A stretch of 64,000 bases of DNA from Apostichopus japonicus (taxonomy: Eukaryota; Echinodermata; Holothuroidea; Aspidochirotida; Stichopodidae): positions 8,199,501-8,263,500 of the forward strand of contig NC_092572.1 in assembly GCF_037975245.1 (NCBI RefSeq). The letters run 5' to 3'. Positions 36,423 to 47,760 of the stretch are shown piece after piece; the stretch's first letter is position 1; each line of letters starts with the position of its first letter. A program made the translations under genes and the position numbers. The notes below the pieces were generated by a model. It did not search any database. It saw nothing but the letters and a program-made list of their open reading frames with translations, and had not been told where the DNA came from.

Positions 36423-36575
36423 ATGCAAGCATCTGTTACTCTCACCACAAAACGTCTGATCGTAGCTCCATTTTCAGACAGACTAGCTGCGACGGGGATC
36501 ATGACTTAGAAGTGCCACCCGATTCGTCCATTGTGACATCACTGCTAAATTTTATACCAGACAGACACTACCAAG
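36423..36575 (+). CDS. Gene 2 exon 3: two-cysteine domain
   Basis: A 153-nt phase 1-1 exon, acceptor TTCCTTATTTTAG, donor GTAAGT. It encodes ASICYSHHKTSDRSSIFRQT, then SCDGDHDLEVPPDSS and IVTSLLNFIPDRHYQ. It shares the C(Y/F)...DR...R..(S/D)C pattern and a following hydrophobic stretch with exon 2 of minus-strand gene M. It also sits at a similar position after the signal peptide. No named domain is recognised. The gene 3 copy (54683-54835) differs by Asp to His. Confidence 0.7.
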
Positions 36576-37211
36576 GTAAGTTACTAAATTTTAAGCAATA
36601 ATGTAAACAATAATGATTTTTTTAAATAGTACTAAGGAACATTGGGTAACCTTGTACAATTACCCTAATATTCCTAATTTGAGAGTATTCAATGGAATAT
36701 GGTATGATGTAGGTATACAACCGACTACTCGAATATCGTTGCTTTATATATCAGATATCAGGATTTCATTCATGATATGCAGAGACAATTTGTTAGCAAA
36801 TGTTGAATGGTCAAATTAAGGACATTTCTTGGATTGCCTAATTTAAAAGGTTTTAAAGGTTGAATCATTTGGTCTCTTATCGGCCCTAACTTAAAGTAAA
36901 CATCACGATGAGAACATTTTGAATCGATTGATAATTCCGATCTGCCGAACGAGAGCGATTAGCTACAGCTCTGCCTTACATATGGGGGAAATGGCTATAA
37001 TAGGATATGTGTCTATAAATAAGCAACGCCTACAACGAATGTCTTGATATGGTCACGTGGGTTCTAGAAATGAACACTTGTGGCAAAATGAAATGTTATT
37101 ATTCTAAAATGTTTAAAACAATTAGTAAACTTTTCTGGATATTTGAGAGTGAGAACAGGAGAGTAGGCACCCTCGCAAGGATGCATGAAATTTCTCAGCA
37201 TTATAGTATAT

Positions 37212-37215
<4 letters not shown>

Positions 37216-37304
<89 letters not shown>
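37216..37304. repeat. (TA)n microsatellite
   Basis: Pure TA tract directly abutting the SINE-like copy at 37305. Confidence 0.95.
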
Positions 37305-37306
<2 letters not shown>

Positions 37307-37461
37307 TTACCGTTTTCGCACCTCTGGACATACAATCAGCGTCCATAGCCTATTGGTTAGGGTGTCCGCATATAAAGCGGGAGGACTGGGTTCGAATGAC
37401 TGTGGTGGCTGGAAGTTTATTCACTGTTCTTGATTTTCCAACTGACTGCGATTTCAATTAT
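37305..37461 (+). mobile_element. tRNA-derived SINE-like repeat, copy 2
   Basis: It has the same head (CCTTACCGTTTTCG), A-box-like TAGCCTATTGGTTAGGG, B-box-like GGGTTCGAATG and tail (GATTTTCCAACT, TTTCAATTATATA) as the other copies. Confidence 0.55.
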
Positions 37462-37672
37462 ATATATTCATTTGCCTTTGTCGTTTACCTCCATTATATT
37501 AACACAGTCAAAGTTCAAAGTATCTCTTTCGAGATCCGACTTTAGGGATCACAAATGATTTCGAATTGGTAAGCATCATGTTTGATCTCTAGAGTAAGGC
37601 AAATATGTCACCAAAACAGAACTAGTATTGTTCGATACAGGTGCCAAACGCCTACAGTGGAATTACGACCTT

Positions 37673-37743
37673 CCTTACCGGTTTCGAACCTCTGGACATA
37701 CAATCAGCGTCCAAAGCCATGGTAAGGGTGTCCGCATATAAAG
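37673..37743 (+). mobile_element. SINE-like repeat, 5' fragment
   Basis: Head and A-box region only (CCTTACCGGTTTCGAACC to GTGTCCGCATATAAAG). It shares a further 5' extension GCCTACAGTGGAATTA with the minus-strand copy at 56455-56610, so the full repeat starts further upstream than the head. Confidence 0.5.
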
Positions 37744-38163
37744 AAAACAAATTGTGCCGTTGAAACGATGTCTGTTTTACACTGCTTCAATAATTGTTTT
37801 CCAAACGTTTTCAAATAGTACTAAGGAATTTTGAATAATTTTGGATAATTACCTAATATACCAATTTGACTTATTATTAGAGTAATATCATTGTTTTCTA
37901 GCAACATTTGTCAGGATTTCATTCATGATATGCAGTATAGTTTTTAAGGACAACTTTCTGGATTGCTTACTTTAAAAGGCTGAATCAAGCCGTAACTAAA
38001 AATAAATATCATGATGAGAACATTCTGAATCGAATGATTAATCAGATCTGCCGAACGAGGGCGATTAAATACATCCCTGTCTAACTCATTGGGGAAAGAT
38101 ACCATAATGAGCTATGTTATTATTCTAAAAGGGTTAAATGTAGATCTGTAGAAGGAAAACAAT

Positions 38164-38481
38164 TTGTTAATTTTTCTTAAAATACGTTTAATTGCCTCGA
38201 ACTTTAAATCCGTAACTGAACGTAAAAGAAAAGAAATCGATTGGATCTTTCGTATTAAGTCTTACATCACAGGCCTCAACAAAGACTTGGGACTCCTAAA
38301 CCACTACCAGTTCTACAAATATATGTTATCCGTTCTTCCTATTATTTGCTCGTTAGTCCGCTTCCTGTATAGTCATGATTTATTTTCTTACATTTCCATT
38401 AATGCCACTCACACTTATCTAACGTCATACTTTCATTGTGTTACATTTGGTACTTTTCATTCCACTGCCAAGTATTGCTGA
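38164..38481 (+). pseudogene. Possible Penelope/RT C-terminal fragment
   Basis: An open frame containing RKRKEIDWIFRIKSYITGLN and KDLGLL resembles the end of Penelope-like proteins after the GIY-YIG domain (E-x-x-W-I...L...GLN). The rest is hydrophobic and not recognisable. The assignment is from pattern memory only. Confidence 0.4.
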
Positions 38482-38623
38482 CGAAGGTCCCAGGGGCACC
38501 GAAAATTCCAATTCCAACATATTTTCTAAACAATACTTCTTATTTGTGACATATGAGTCATATCTAATTTCTTTACTTTTTCTACTAATATATTCTTTTG
38601 GAGTTTAAATGGATTTTCTTTGT

Positions 38624-38699
38624 ATTATATATATATATATATATATATATAGTTATATATATAGTTATATATATAGTTATATATATATATATATATATT
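38624..38699. repeat. (TA)n tract
   Basis: TA dinucleotides with GTTATATATA interruptions. A relic of the CTLD-intron 3' end follows at 38700-38830. Confidence 0.85.
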
Positions 38700-39359
38700 C
38701 AGTAGAATTGATAACAATATTTAGCAAGATATAGATAAAAGGAAATTATTGAAAGATGAATCTTGATGTCATTCATTTTCAATTATCGCTCTCCCTTGTT
38801 AACGACTGACTTATGACTGAAATAGACCAAATTTGACATTTTGCGATGGAATATGATGTAGGCATACAACCGACTACTCGAATATCATTGCTTTATATCA
38901 TCATATAAGAGGATTTCATTCATGATATACAGAGAGAATTTGTTAAACAAATGCTGAAAGGTGAAATTTAGGAAATTTGCTGGATTGCTTAATTTAAAAA
39001 AGTTGAATCATGTGGTAACTTATACAGCCGTAACTTAAAATAAATATCAGGAACAGGACATTTTGAATCGATTGATAATTCAGATCTGCCGAACGAAAGC
39101 GATTAGCTACAGCTCTGCCTAACACCAAAAATTAGTATAATAGGATATGTATCTGCAAGTAAGCAACGCCTACAATTAATTTCTTAATATGGACACGTCG
39201 ATTCTAGAAATGAACCATTGTGGCAAAAATGAAATGATATCATTCTAAAAGGTTTAAATGTAGGTCTGAAGGAAAACAAGTAGTTATCTTTTCTGAGTAA
39301 TTGAGTGTGAGAGCAGAATTGTAGGCACGCTCGCAAGGATGCATTGAATTTCTCGGTAT

Positions 39360-39379
39360 TATATGTATGTATATATTTA

Positions 39380-39415
<36 letters not shown>

Positions 39416-39472
39416 AATATAAATATAATATAAAACAAACGCTATATATATATATATAAATATATATATATG

Positions 39473-39507
<35 letters not shown>
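39360..39507. repeat. (TA)n tract at a duplication boundary
   Basis: TA tract ending exactly where the block shared with 58538 onward begins (AGGTCATTCACAAAAAA). Confidence 0.9.
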
Positions 39508-39508
<1 letters not shown>

Positions 39509-39589
39509 GGTCATTCACAAAAAAATGTCAGCTCAACCCCAGTGGTCGGGTTCGGACCCAAGACCATCTGAAAAAGACCCCCGGACGGG

Positions 39590-40195
39590 TTAATTTCACC
39601 CCATCTAGCCTATGGACCAAACTTTGTCAGAAGGAAGTAGTATGGCTGTACATTACAAAAAAGGCAAAACTGACAAACTTCCTGGTCGGGAAGGGGTTGT
39701 CAGACCCCCACTAAGTCACCCCCAGTCGGGTTGATTTCACCCCATCTAGCCCATGGACCAAACTTTGGCAAAAGGAAGAAGCATGGCAGTATATGACAAA
39801 AATTGTAAAACTGACAAATTTGTTGGTCGGGAAGGCGTTGTCAGACCCCCACAAAGATTACCCTGACCCACCCCCCAAAAGGTGGGTTGATTTCACCCCA
39901 TCTAGCCCATGGACCAAACTTTGTCAAAAGGAAGTAGTATGGATGTACATTACAAAAGGTGTAAACTGAAAAAATTCCCAGTGGGGAAGGTGTTGTCAGA
40001 TCCCCACAAAGATTACCATGACCCACCCCCCAAAAGGCGGGTTGATTTCACCCCATCTAGCCCATGGACCAAACTTTGTCGAAAGGAAGAAGTATGGATG
40101 TACATTAAAATAAAGGAAATTCTGACAAAATTGCTGGTCGGGAAGGGGTTGTCAGACCCCCCCCCCACAAGGTGCCCTCACCCAGCCAATTTAAC
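39590..40195 (+). repeat. 141-156-bp tandem repeat, 4 units
   Basis: Units start at 39590, 39731, 39887 and 40042 with TT(A/G)ATTTCACCCCATCTAG and contain CATGGACCAAACTTTG and GGTCGGGAAGG. The duplicate at 58618-59070 has only three units. Confidence 0.9.
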
Positions 40196-41499
40196 TCACG
40201 CAATCTGATCATAGACCAGAATTTTGTTTCAAAAAAGTATTCAAGACATTGTATTAAAAACATGGAAAAACTAACCAAATGGTCTGAAAGCAAAGATGTG
40301 CCCATTATTGTCACATGGGCCACTTTTGTGTTTGTGTAAAATATACCGTAAAGCATGAAATACATACATGTAGAACCAGGAACAAATGTTAAATATGAAA
40401 AGTTTTTACACTTGTAAAGCAGATTCCTTTGCATGAAAAATGTAGAAAATAACAACATGCTTTCAACAGGACCAGCCCCAGTTCATGTTGGTAGAATAAG
40501 TTTGCTTGTTCAACATGGTTGTTTGGACTGGCAATTACCACACTTGTGTCATCAATATGACAAACAGTAAATGGAAAACTATAATAACAAGAACGGGTAA
40601 GTTTAATTTAGGAAAAAACATCCACAAAAGAGGAAATAGTTACAGCTAGAACCCCATCAAACATTGCATTTGAACAAGCATGGCGAATGTGGCCTCACTC
40701 AGTTTTAAGGCCCTTCAGTTATCGGGCAAAAGAATACAAATGGTTATTTTTAAAAGTCTATATTGTCTTTTTGATTAGTTCCTATGATACAATACGTCTC
40801 TGTCTTTGTTCATCATCACGTCACTTGCATAATTCTGTTGTGTCCATCTTATCGATCCACCTCTTCTGCAAGTATTCTAAGTAAAGTGTGATTTGAAAAC
40901 AAATTGCTAAGGTAAAGCTTACCAGTTACAGGATTTTTGACAAATGTACCGCAGTTATGAAGCCCCAATCAAGATTGATTTGCCAAATTTGGGTTCAAAA
41001 TGTGAAAATTATTAGATATTAAAATAAAGGGAAATCCAGATATCTGATTTTTCAGACAAGTTGTACCTGCACGATTTGAACAATGCACTTATTTTCCACT
41101 ATTCTTGTCTGGAAGACAACTTTTTTTTCTTTATTGGTGGTCTGAAAGGGGCAGCGCACACCCGCCCACCCCCTCCCCCCCCCCCACCTAAATCCGCCAC
41201 TGAATACAGATCAAATAGCTGAAATATGCTCTTTGTTTTTTATGAATCAATCGGCTACACGTCGTCATCACTACTTACACTGTCGCTATCAATATTAATA
41301 CGGAGTGGGAAGATAATGCCTTTTCACCCATGATTTAAACCAAATTAAACTTCCAGATTTGTAAATATTCCTTGATTTTAACCAAATAATATTTATACTG
41401 GCATGTTACCAATTGTAGGTTAAAAAAGAAACAATGTGAGTAATATTTAATTATTGGTTGCAACAGTAAAATGTGAGCTACTAGAAATCTAACCCATAG

Positions 41500-41586
41500 G
41501 ATATATATATATATATATATATGTATGTATATATATATATATATATAAAACAAAAACACAAAAATATATATATATATATATATAAA
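41500..41586. repeat. (TA)n tracts with AAAACACAAAAA spacers
   Basis: Two TA runs separated by a repeated ATAAAACAAAAACACAAAAA. Confidence 0.9.
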
Positions 41587-42633
41587 ACAAAAACACAAAA
41601 ACTGCTGAAGCAGGGGAGGGGGGCAGCTTCAATAATATAATTAAGTGGCCAAGCCTCCCCCAATAACCTTCTTTGATTAACCAATAATATACCTGGCATA
41701 TCTATAACTATTTGAAAGACTTCAGAAATAAAATAATTTTCCTAACGATATATAATATGCCGAAGGGTCTCCGATATTTCTTTGTTCCACCTCTGCTGTA
41801 ACACCATATATTATGGGACCAAGCAGATAACTGGATTGCAGGCCATTAATTAAAGCAGGTCTTATGTTTTACATGAATACAACAAACAATCTTCTGCCAA
41901 AACAAAACAAAATTACTATCAAAATTTAACATGAATTTTGAGAAGGAATTATGAGTATTATAGAAAAACGAAAGGGAGGGGAAACAAATACAATCTGCTG
42001 CCTTTATGTATTGCTCACAATATTTTTGGGATATGCCCTTCCATTTAACTGCTTAAATCTGACTTAATCATATACACACCTTTACTCCACAAGAACAGAA
42101 CCATAAGATATTGTGGGGAATAGAGAAATTTGGTGAAAGTGGAGGACCAACTATGGTCACATAACAGGATGTGGGCAAGGTTGTAATAGAGACATACGAC
42201 AAAGAGGGTCTTTGTCTTGTCTTATAAATTAAAACATTTCCAGCAAAAGGCAGGAGAAACTCCTCCCACAAGATTCTCATCTATATCAGTTTGTTTATTA
42301 GGCCAGTGATGCCTACCTATATTTTTTACTTAGGTGCTATAGCAAACAAAAATCAAAATGTTTTAAACTGACCAAAAACAGGAGCATCATTGTGTTTCAG
42401 CCACTTCCTTTCCTAGCAACTTTGGACCACTTGTCAACCAAAAAGATGAAGCAATTAAGAAAGGCAAGCCATAATGGACATTGAAGGCTCTTTTAAATAA
42501 CATAGAATATCTCCTCTCATAAATATGATCATTAATTATTTATTTTTGTACTAATTATGTTGATATTTTTATCATCTCAGTTCATGGTTAAAAGACACTG
42601 GGTAGGGGCTCTTTGAAGGGGTCTGACGACTAA

Positions 42634-42726
42634 GTCGATTAAGTGTAAGAATATCTTATATATGTCTTGCTTTGATAGATCTTAGTAGGCCCATTGTGTC
42701 AATTGTCTCTACTTTTAGAGACTAAG
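42634..42726 (+). repeat. Single 86-bp-family minisatellite unit
   Basis: One unit like those at 22861-23290, with a small insertion (TAGGCCCAT). It lies about 330 bp before the stalk exon of gene 2, as in genes 1 and 3. Confidence 0.8.
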
Positions 42727-43058
42727 TATACTCATTTGGACAAATGTGACTTGTTATATTAATGATGCTCTTCAACCTCCCGCTTGTTTAGGCTTAGATG
42801 TTAAGAGTTGGCATTTCAATTTATTAAGGGATCCAATTCAAGTTTTCTAACATCAAATTCATCCTTACGATAGTAGAAGAACCACGATTGTCATCTAACA
42901 TTGATGTTATCTTGGCAAAACAAACGCTATTGGATCAACTCAATTATAGAATTATATCCTTCTGTTATTGACTAACGTCTTTAAAGGGAATACATTATGT
43001 TTAGTTCTCACGTGTTCCCAGCCAGTAACGCTTTCCTAATGTTCCTCATTTTTGTCAG

Positions 43059-43157
43059 CAGCAGCTGACGCTGATATGACACACATTACTTCATTGGCTC
43101 AACATGACACAACAAAATCGACTGAACGACCCGTTACAACAAAGGAGGGAGTTAAGA
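43059..43157 (+). CDS. Gene 2 exon 4: Thr-rich stalk
   Basis: A 99-nt phase 1-1 exon, copy of 23617-23715 with one residue change (Thr to Ser in HITSLAQHD). It has the same acceptor (TTTTTGTCAG) and donor (GTAAGT). It links the two-cysteine domain to the CTLD. Confidence 0.75.
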
Positions 43158-44113
43158 GTAAGTGTTTTCGAATTATGGTAGTCAACTATAAATTTAAAAT
43201 TACCGTTGACAGAAATTTTAATAATAATCAACATGATTTAATTTCCAGTATAGATAGTGTTGGACATTTCTTCTACCGGTAATATCATGGTGAACTTACA
43301 ATGTATTGAATTAAAATGTAAACTGAAATTTTGGGAACTTCTTTAATTTCAGTAGAATTAATAACAATATTTAGATCATAGGAAATTATTGAAAGATACA
43401 TCTTTATGTAATTCCTTTTCACTTTTCTCTGTCCCTTGATAACTGCTGAGTTATTACTGGCATAGATCAATCGATTATTTATTTCAATTTAGTATTAGTA
43501 TTAGAATTTTATATTTATATTTTTGCGAGGGAGGGGGAGGGTTGGAGTGAGGCGGGGGGGGGTCATCCGTTTACATGCGGTTAAATTGATTTAATATCAG
43601 TCCAACAGGAAGATACGTTAACCTTTATAGATTGCAGCCATATAGAGGACGTAAATTTGTCATTTTTTGTTTCGATGAACCACAGTTCTATATCAAAAGC
43701 GCAATATGATAATTTGCACTTAAATAAAAGACCTATGTTAAATTACATACGTTCCTTACGTTTCTTGAAAATAATTTATCTATTTGCTTAAGGAGTCGTA
43801 AACAGGTGCACATACGTATCATCCTACCGTTGATAATTGTAAAGAAAGCTACTTCTATTATGTTGTGTGAATATTTGTATTGGTGTTGTCATGGCAACTG
43901 AAGATGCGAATTGTATGCGAGTTTGTTATAAAGGAAATAGATGATGAAGTTATTATTTCTCCTTCATAAATTTACAAGTCAAAACATCTCTTCTTGGCAA
44001 GCTACTTTTAATGTTTTGTAACATCTGCTTCTTCGGTTACCATTAAAATCAAATTGGGCGATTAAACCAGTTTTTCATACGCACCCGTGCGTACTGTTGC
44101 TTCAATAAGAAAT

Positions 44114-44175
44114 AATCACGTGTATTCTACTGTGTGTATATTTCATGCGGTGTGATAGGATAAATATCAGCCTTG
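44114..44175 (+). repeat. Empty LINE insertion site
   Basis: The single 62-bp copy of the sequence duplicated around the LINE in gene 1. It shows that this paralogue never carried the element or predates it. Confidence 0.85.
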
Positions 44176-45133
44176 TTGCAAAGTAGGCTACATTCGCATC
44201 CTTTCTATTATACCTCAATCATTACGAACACAGTACATAGGGGAAAACTGTTGCCACGATAAGTGTAATTACAAACCAAGAGACTTTTGTATCAGAGAGT
44301 GTGGGTTGGGATGGGGACGATGCGGGCGTGTAGTAAGTGTTACATGGTGTCTATAGGATTGATTAATATCATTGTAATATTAGGTTATTAAAATAGCTTG
44401 GCATCGCTCATGTTACACTAGTGGTTACCTCCTCGTGATGCAACAATACAGACTCATGCAACAACACATTTTGTATTAGCTGTTGATAGTTTGTTATCGC
44501 GGGTATCCGCGGATTGACAAAAACAGGAAAACGGAGCAGAATTTCGCGGTATGTCATATAATGTGTTGGTAGTATATCAATTACACACGAGGCCTACCAG
44601 AAAGGAGTTAAAACAAGTATAAATGTAGCATGCAGATACTGTAATTTTGATATCAATCTGTACAGGCAGACCTGCGGGCAGGTTTAATTAATTTGTCGTT
44701 CATTTATTGAAGATGACGATCTTTTTCATTAAACACTGTACTAGTGGAGGGGGCTATTTTTATCAAAACGGTGCAAAAGTTATGCAATTATATCAATTTG
44801 TTTTGTGGAATTTTATGCAGTTACTGTTCACTGCCGAATCAGCACCAAAAAAAACACGATTAAGGGGGAAGTGCTTACGCACCCGTCGCATCCCCCTTCC
44901 CTTCCCACGCACACCCTGCGTACGGGCGTACAAGATCATAGCCTATGTAAATTTTCGCACCACTAATTTTATGTTTATTCAATTATTTAATCATTATGAA
45001 AAGTCATCTGAAAAGTAATTAATATTGAAACAAAGAATAACTAAACAGGAAACACGTGTTAGATTTATTTTCGGAATCTCTACTTCTTCAATACACGAAG
45101 TGGCATACATTATCTGAACTATATATCTCTCTA

Positions 45134-45271
45134 TATTAAGATATATATTTATACATCAATATATATATCAATATATATATCAATATATATATCAATAAAT
45201 ATATATATATCAATATATATATATATATCAATATATATATATCAATATATATATATCAATATATATATATA
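45134..45271. repeat. (TA)n tract with ATCAATATATAT units
   Basis: Repeated ATATCA-TATA motifs that end at the candidate solo LTR. Confidence 0.9.
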
Positions 45272-45928
45272 TGTACCGGTCCTGGCAAGACGCAAAAAGA
45301 CGTATGGTTTCGAACTAGGGTAAAGTCACCGCAATTTATTGGCTCCGCACTCGTTTATGACTATAACTCCCGTAAAACTATCGAAAATACAAAAATAGAA
45401 AACTTACAGTACTAAATACAACATTTTTATAATTTGTTTTTTGGCATAAATAAAACTACACAAACTTCACTATTGCACAAACATGAACCATCAAATACAC
45501 ATGAAGAAAGCATTTAACTTATAATATATAAACACCAAAATACCTCTTTAGCCCTTTAATGTCGAGAACTTCCAGCAACTATTACCAACTGCTTACGTGG
45601 CATTACTTTCCATTGGCTTCGCATGGATCTCAGATCTTAATATATAAGTTATGTGTTCTGGCTAAACGCAACCAATGCCAGTCGTCCCTTTTCCGTGTGC
45701 GCCCAATATATATATCAAAGGACATTGAAAAGGACTTATTACATAACATAAATCACGAGGGTTCAACAAGCCAGTCACGCAAGGTACTCGTTTAAACATG
45801 AGCAAATAATTATGCAGCTGAATCTTAACAATTTGAGGTATGGTCAAACAAAGTTACCAAATGTTATATAACACACAACAATACGAAAAAACGAAAAAAC
45901 GAAAAAACGCAAAATACATTTCACTACA
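45272..45928 (-). mobile_element. Candidate solo LTR in a TA tract
   Basis: A 657-bp insertion absent from the paralogous site in gene 1 (near 29470). On the minus strand it begins TGTAGTG and ends ACCGGTACA, so it has TG...CA ends. An AATAAA lies about 70 bp before the end, as in an LTR polyadenylation region. A GTTTTTTC repeat (3 copies) lies near the start. The flanks are TA repeat, so a 5-bp duplication cannot be shown. No internal retrotransposon is present. Confidence 0.5.
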
Positions 45929-46444
45929 ATATATATATATATAGCGTAAGAATATGATCTCGTATCTGGAGTTGATTCATGCCTCCTCCAGCTGTTCAAA
46001 TATTGTTTAAGATCTCCTTTAGTCTTAGTCTGCTTTACTGTTACATTTCATAAAAGTTGTTTTAGGTAAATTACATTGTAACCTTTTTTTAAATGTCGTG
46101 AAATACGGTACTATTTAGCTTTGTCATTTTCAACCGGTGACTGATTGTATAGGGAAAGAAATTATCCTAGCCAACTATTAATATTAGATTATCTTTGACG
46201 AAAGTTGTTGTAAATTGAGATGCGATACTTAAAGTTTTGAAATCAATGTGAGTGTACTTCTTGTAACGATATATTATATTGGTGATCAAATTAAAATAGT
46301 TACGTTTTAATTTGAAGTTTTATGTTAGTAGAATTGATAACAATATTTAATTTTAAAAGGACACTTATGAAAGATGAATATTGATGTCATTCCTTTTCAC
46401 TTTTCTCTGTTCCTTTGATACCGACTGACTTCTGACTGGAACAG

Positions 46445-46639
46445 ACCAGTCGATGTACTGGATTAGTGATGATAAGGTAACTTGGACTGAAGCAGTGGAT
46501 AGATGCCGCAGTTTATACAATGGTCATCTCGTGCACATTGACAACAAAGAGGAGAGTGATGAAGTAGCGGCCTTTCGAGAGCAAATCTTAGGCGGGTATA
46601 AGTGGATCTGGATAGGCATCCATGACTCGGTAAAAGAAG
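46445..46639 (+). CDS. Gene 2 exon 5: C-type lectin domain, N-terminal half
   Basis: A 195-nt phase 1-1 exon matching gene 1 exon 4 but one codon shorter. It encodes QSMYWISDDKVTWTEAVDRC, then SLYNGHLVHIDNKEESDEV and WIWIGIHDSVKE. Nearly all base changes from gene 1 alter the residue (N/S, S/Y, E/K, N/S, K/A, T/I, F/Y, N/K, E/V), while the surrounding intron is only a few percent different. Confidence 0.85.
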
Positions 46640-47373
46640 GTAACAAACAAAAACATTAAAGCAGCCATTGTCTTTGGTGGCTAATGACCCGGATCGTGAT
46701 CAGAAATATGCATAATATAACTGAAACTACCTTCGAATATGATGAAAGTAGTCACAACGCCTTCCTTAATTTATTTTCACTAAACTAGAAGTCACAATCA
46801 ACATCTCTTTACTCAAAAAAAAAAAAAAATACAAAATACAAAACGATCTTATTAGGTACCAGTGTCTATTTAATGTATTAAGTTGTCGATATGTTAATTA
46901 TTTGAATTTAAAATTGATAGGTCCTGCTAATGAATTGTGGTGATATGATGTGTTAAATTGAATAATAAAAATTAACAATTAAATTGGAGGATTAATATCT
47001 AATATGAAAATGATCACTCACATGATGTTAACCCATCTTAGATGAAATACTGGCGGAATGGATTGCTGATTTTAATTGGGTAGCCCTACTAGGTTTAGTC
47101 ATTTAGTATTATTTCAATTAGCTTACTTGCGAACAAATGGAGGGACAATAGGGATAGGTGTGGGTTGGTAAGCTTTCTGAGGGTTAAAAAACAACTGGTT
47201 AACTTGAACATGAATATGAGATAGGTTTAGAAAATATTCAGTTAGCTAAATTAGTTGACAATGCTGGTGATATTTAGTGTATCCACAATTGATATACGTT
47301 ACTTTCCGCTAATACATATAAAAAGCATTGGACAAGTTGGTTTCGTAATTGGTATTGTATTTTTATTTTCAAG

Positions 47374-47546
47374 GAGAATGGACATATGAGGACGGTAGCA
47401 ACCACACGTATGTCAATTGGCGTAACGGAGAACCAAATGGATACGAAAACGAAAACTGCGCGGTGATGAGCAAGGTTGGTGATTATATCGACGTGAAGTG
47501 TGAATGGAAGTTACATTTTTGTTGTGAATATTACGTTGTTATTTAA
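47374..47546 (+). CDS. Gene 2 exon 6: C-type lectin domain, C-terminal half
   Basis: Terminal exon encoding EWTYEDGSNHTYVNWRNGEP, then NGYENENCAVMSKVGDYIDV and KCEWKLHFCCEYYVVI with stop. The EPN motif is kept, and YID replaces the usual WND, as in gene 1. It is four codons shorter than the gene 1 exon (three lost after EPN, one after CE). AATAAA again overlaps the stop. Confidence 0.85.
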
Positions 47547-47760
47547 TAAAAGACAGGATTGACTAAAGGAAAGGAACGATAACTGCTAAAAGAGTAAAGA
47601 ACATCGTAAGCTTTCGACATTTTCTTGTCGTGCGTTGCTCTTGTTGAACTTTTACGAAGACATAATTCATACTTGTTATACATCGATCGAATACAGACTT
47701 CTCAATAAGTCGTACTTCTACTAATCAAATACCAATGTAATACTTGAAGAAAAAAAAAAC

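Larger units (their letters stand above)
39508..42720 (+). repeat. Segmental duplication block (copy at 58538-61318)
   Basis: About 3.2 kb of near-identical sequence in the introns of genes 2 and 3. The second copy lacks about 0.4 kb (41150-41590 here), which is replaced by a TA tract. No exon is supported. Confidence 0.85.
34675..47546 (+). other. Gene model 2: secreted C-type lectin (6 exons)
   Basis: Exons 34675-34714, 35011-35061, 36423-36575, 43059-43157, 46445-46639 and 47374-47546 splice in phase 1 throughout. Together they give 711 nt, or 236 aa plus stop. The order is signal peptide, 17-residue linker, two-cysteine domain, one Thr-rich stalk exon, and a two-exon CTLD. The predicted product is a secreted Ca2+-type lectin (inference). 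Repeats fill the 6.5 kb intron between 36575 and 43059. Every exon has a canonical GT donor and AG acceptor. Whether further stalk exons are used is not known. Confidence 0.7.

Noticed and set aside
37122-37545. Open frames of alternating Tyr-Ile (also at 11543, 39184, 41335, 56192 and 59909)
   Set aside because: TA dinucleotide repeats translate as Tyr-Ile in several frames. They are not genes.
40105-40458. 117-codon minus-strand frame, also near 59026
   Set aside because: It is conserved only because the block is a recent duplicate. It overlaps a tandem array and is shifted in the second copy.
41137-41202. hAT terminus CAGTGGCGGATTTAGG (minus strand)
   Set aside because: The end looks genuine, but no matching second end or 8-bp duplication could be found, so no element is called.
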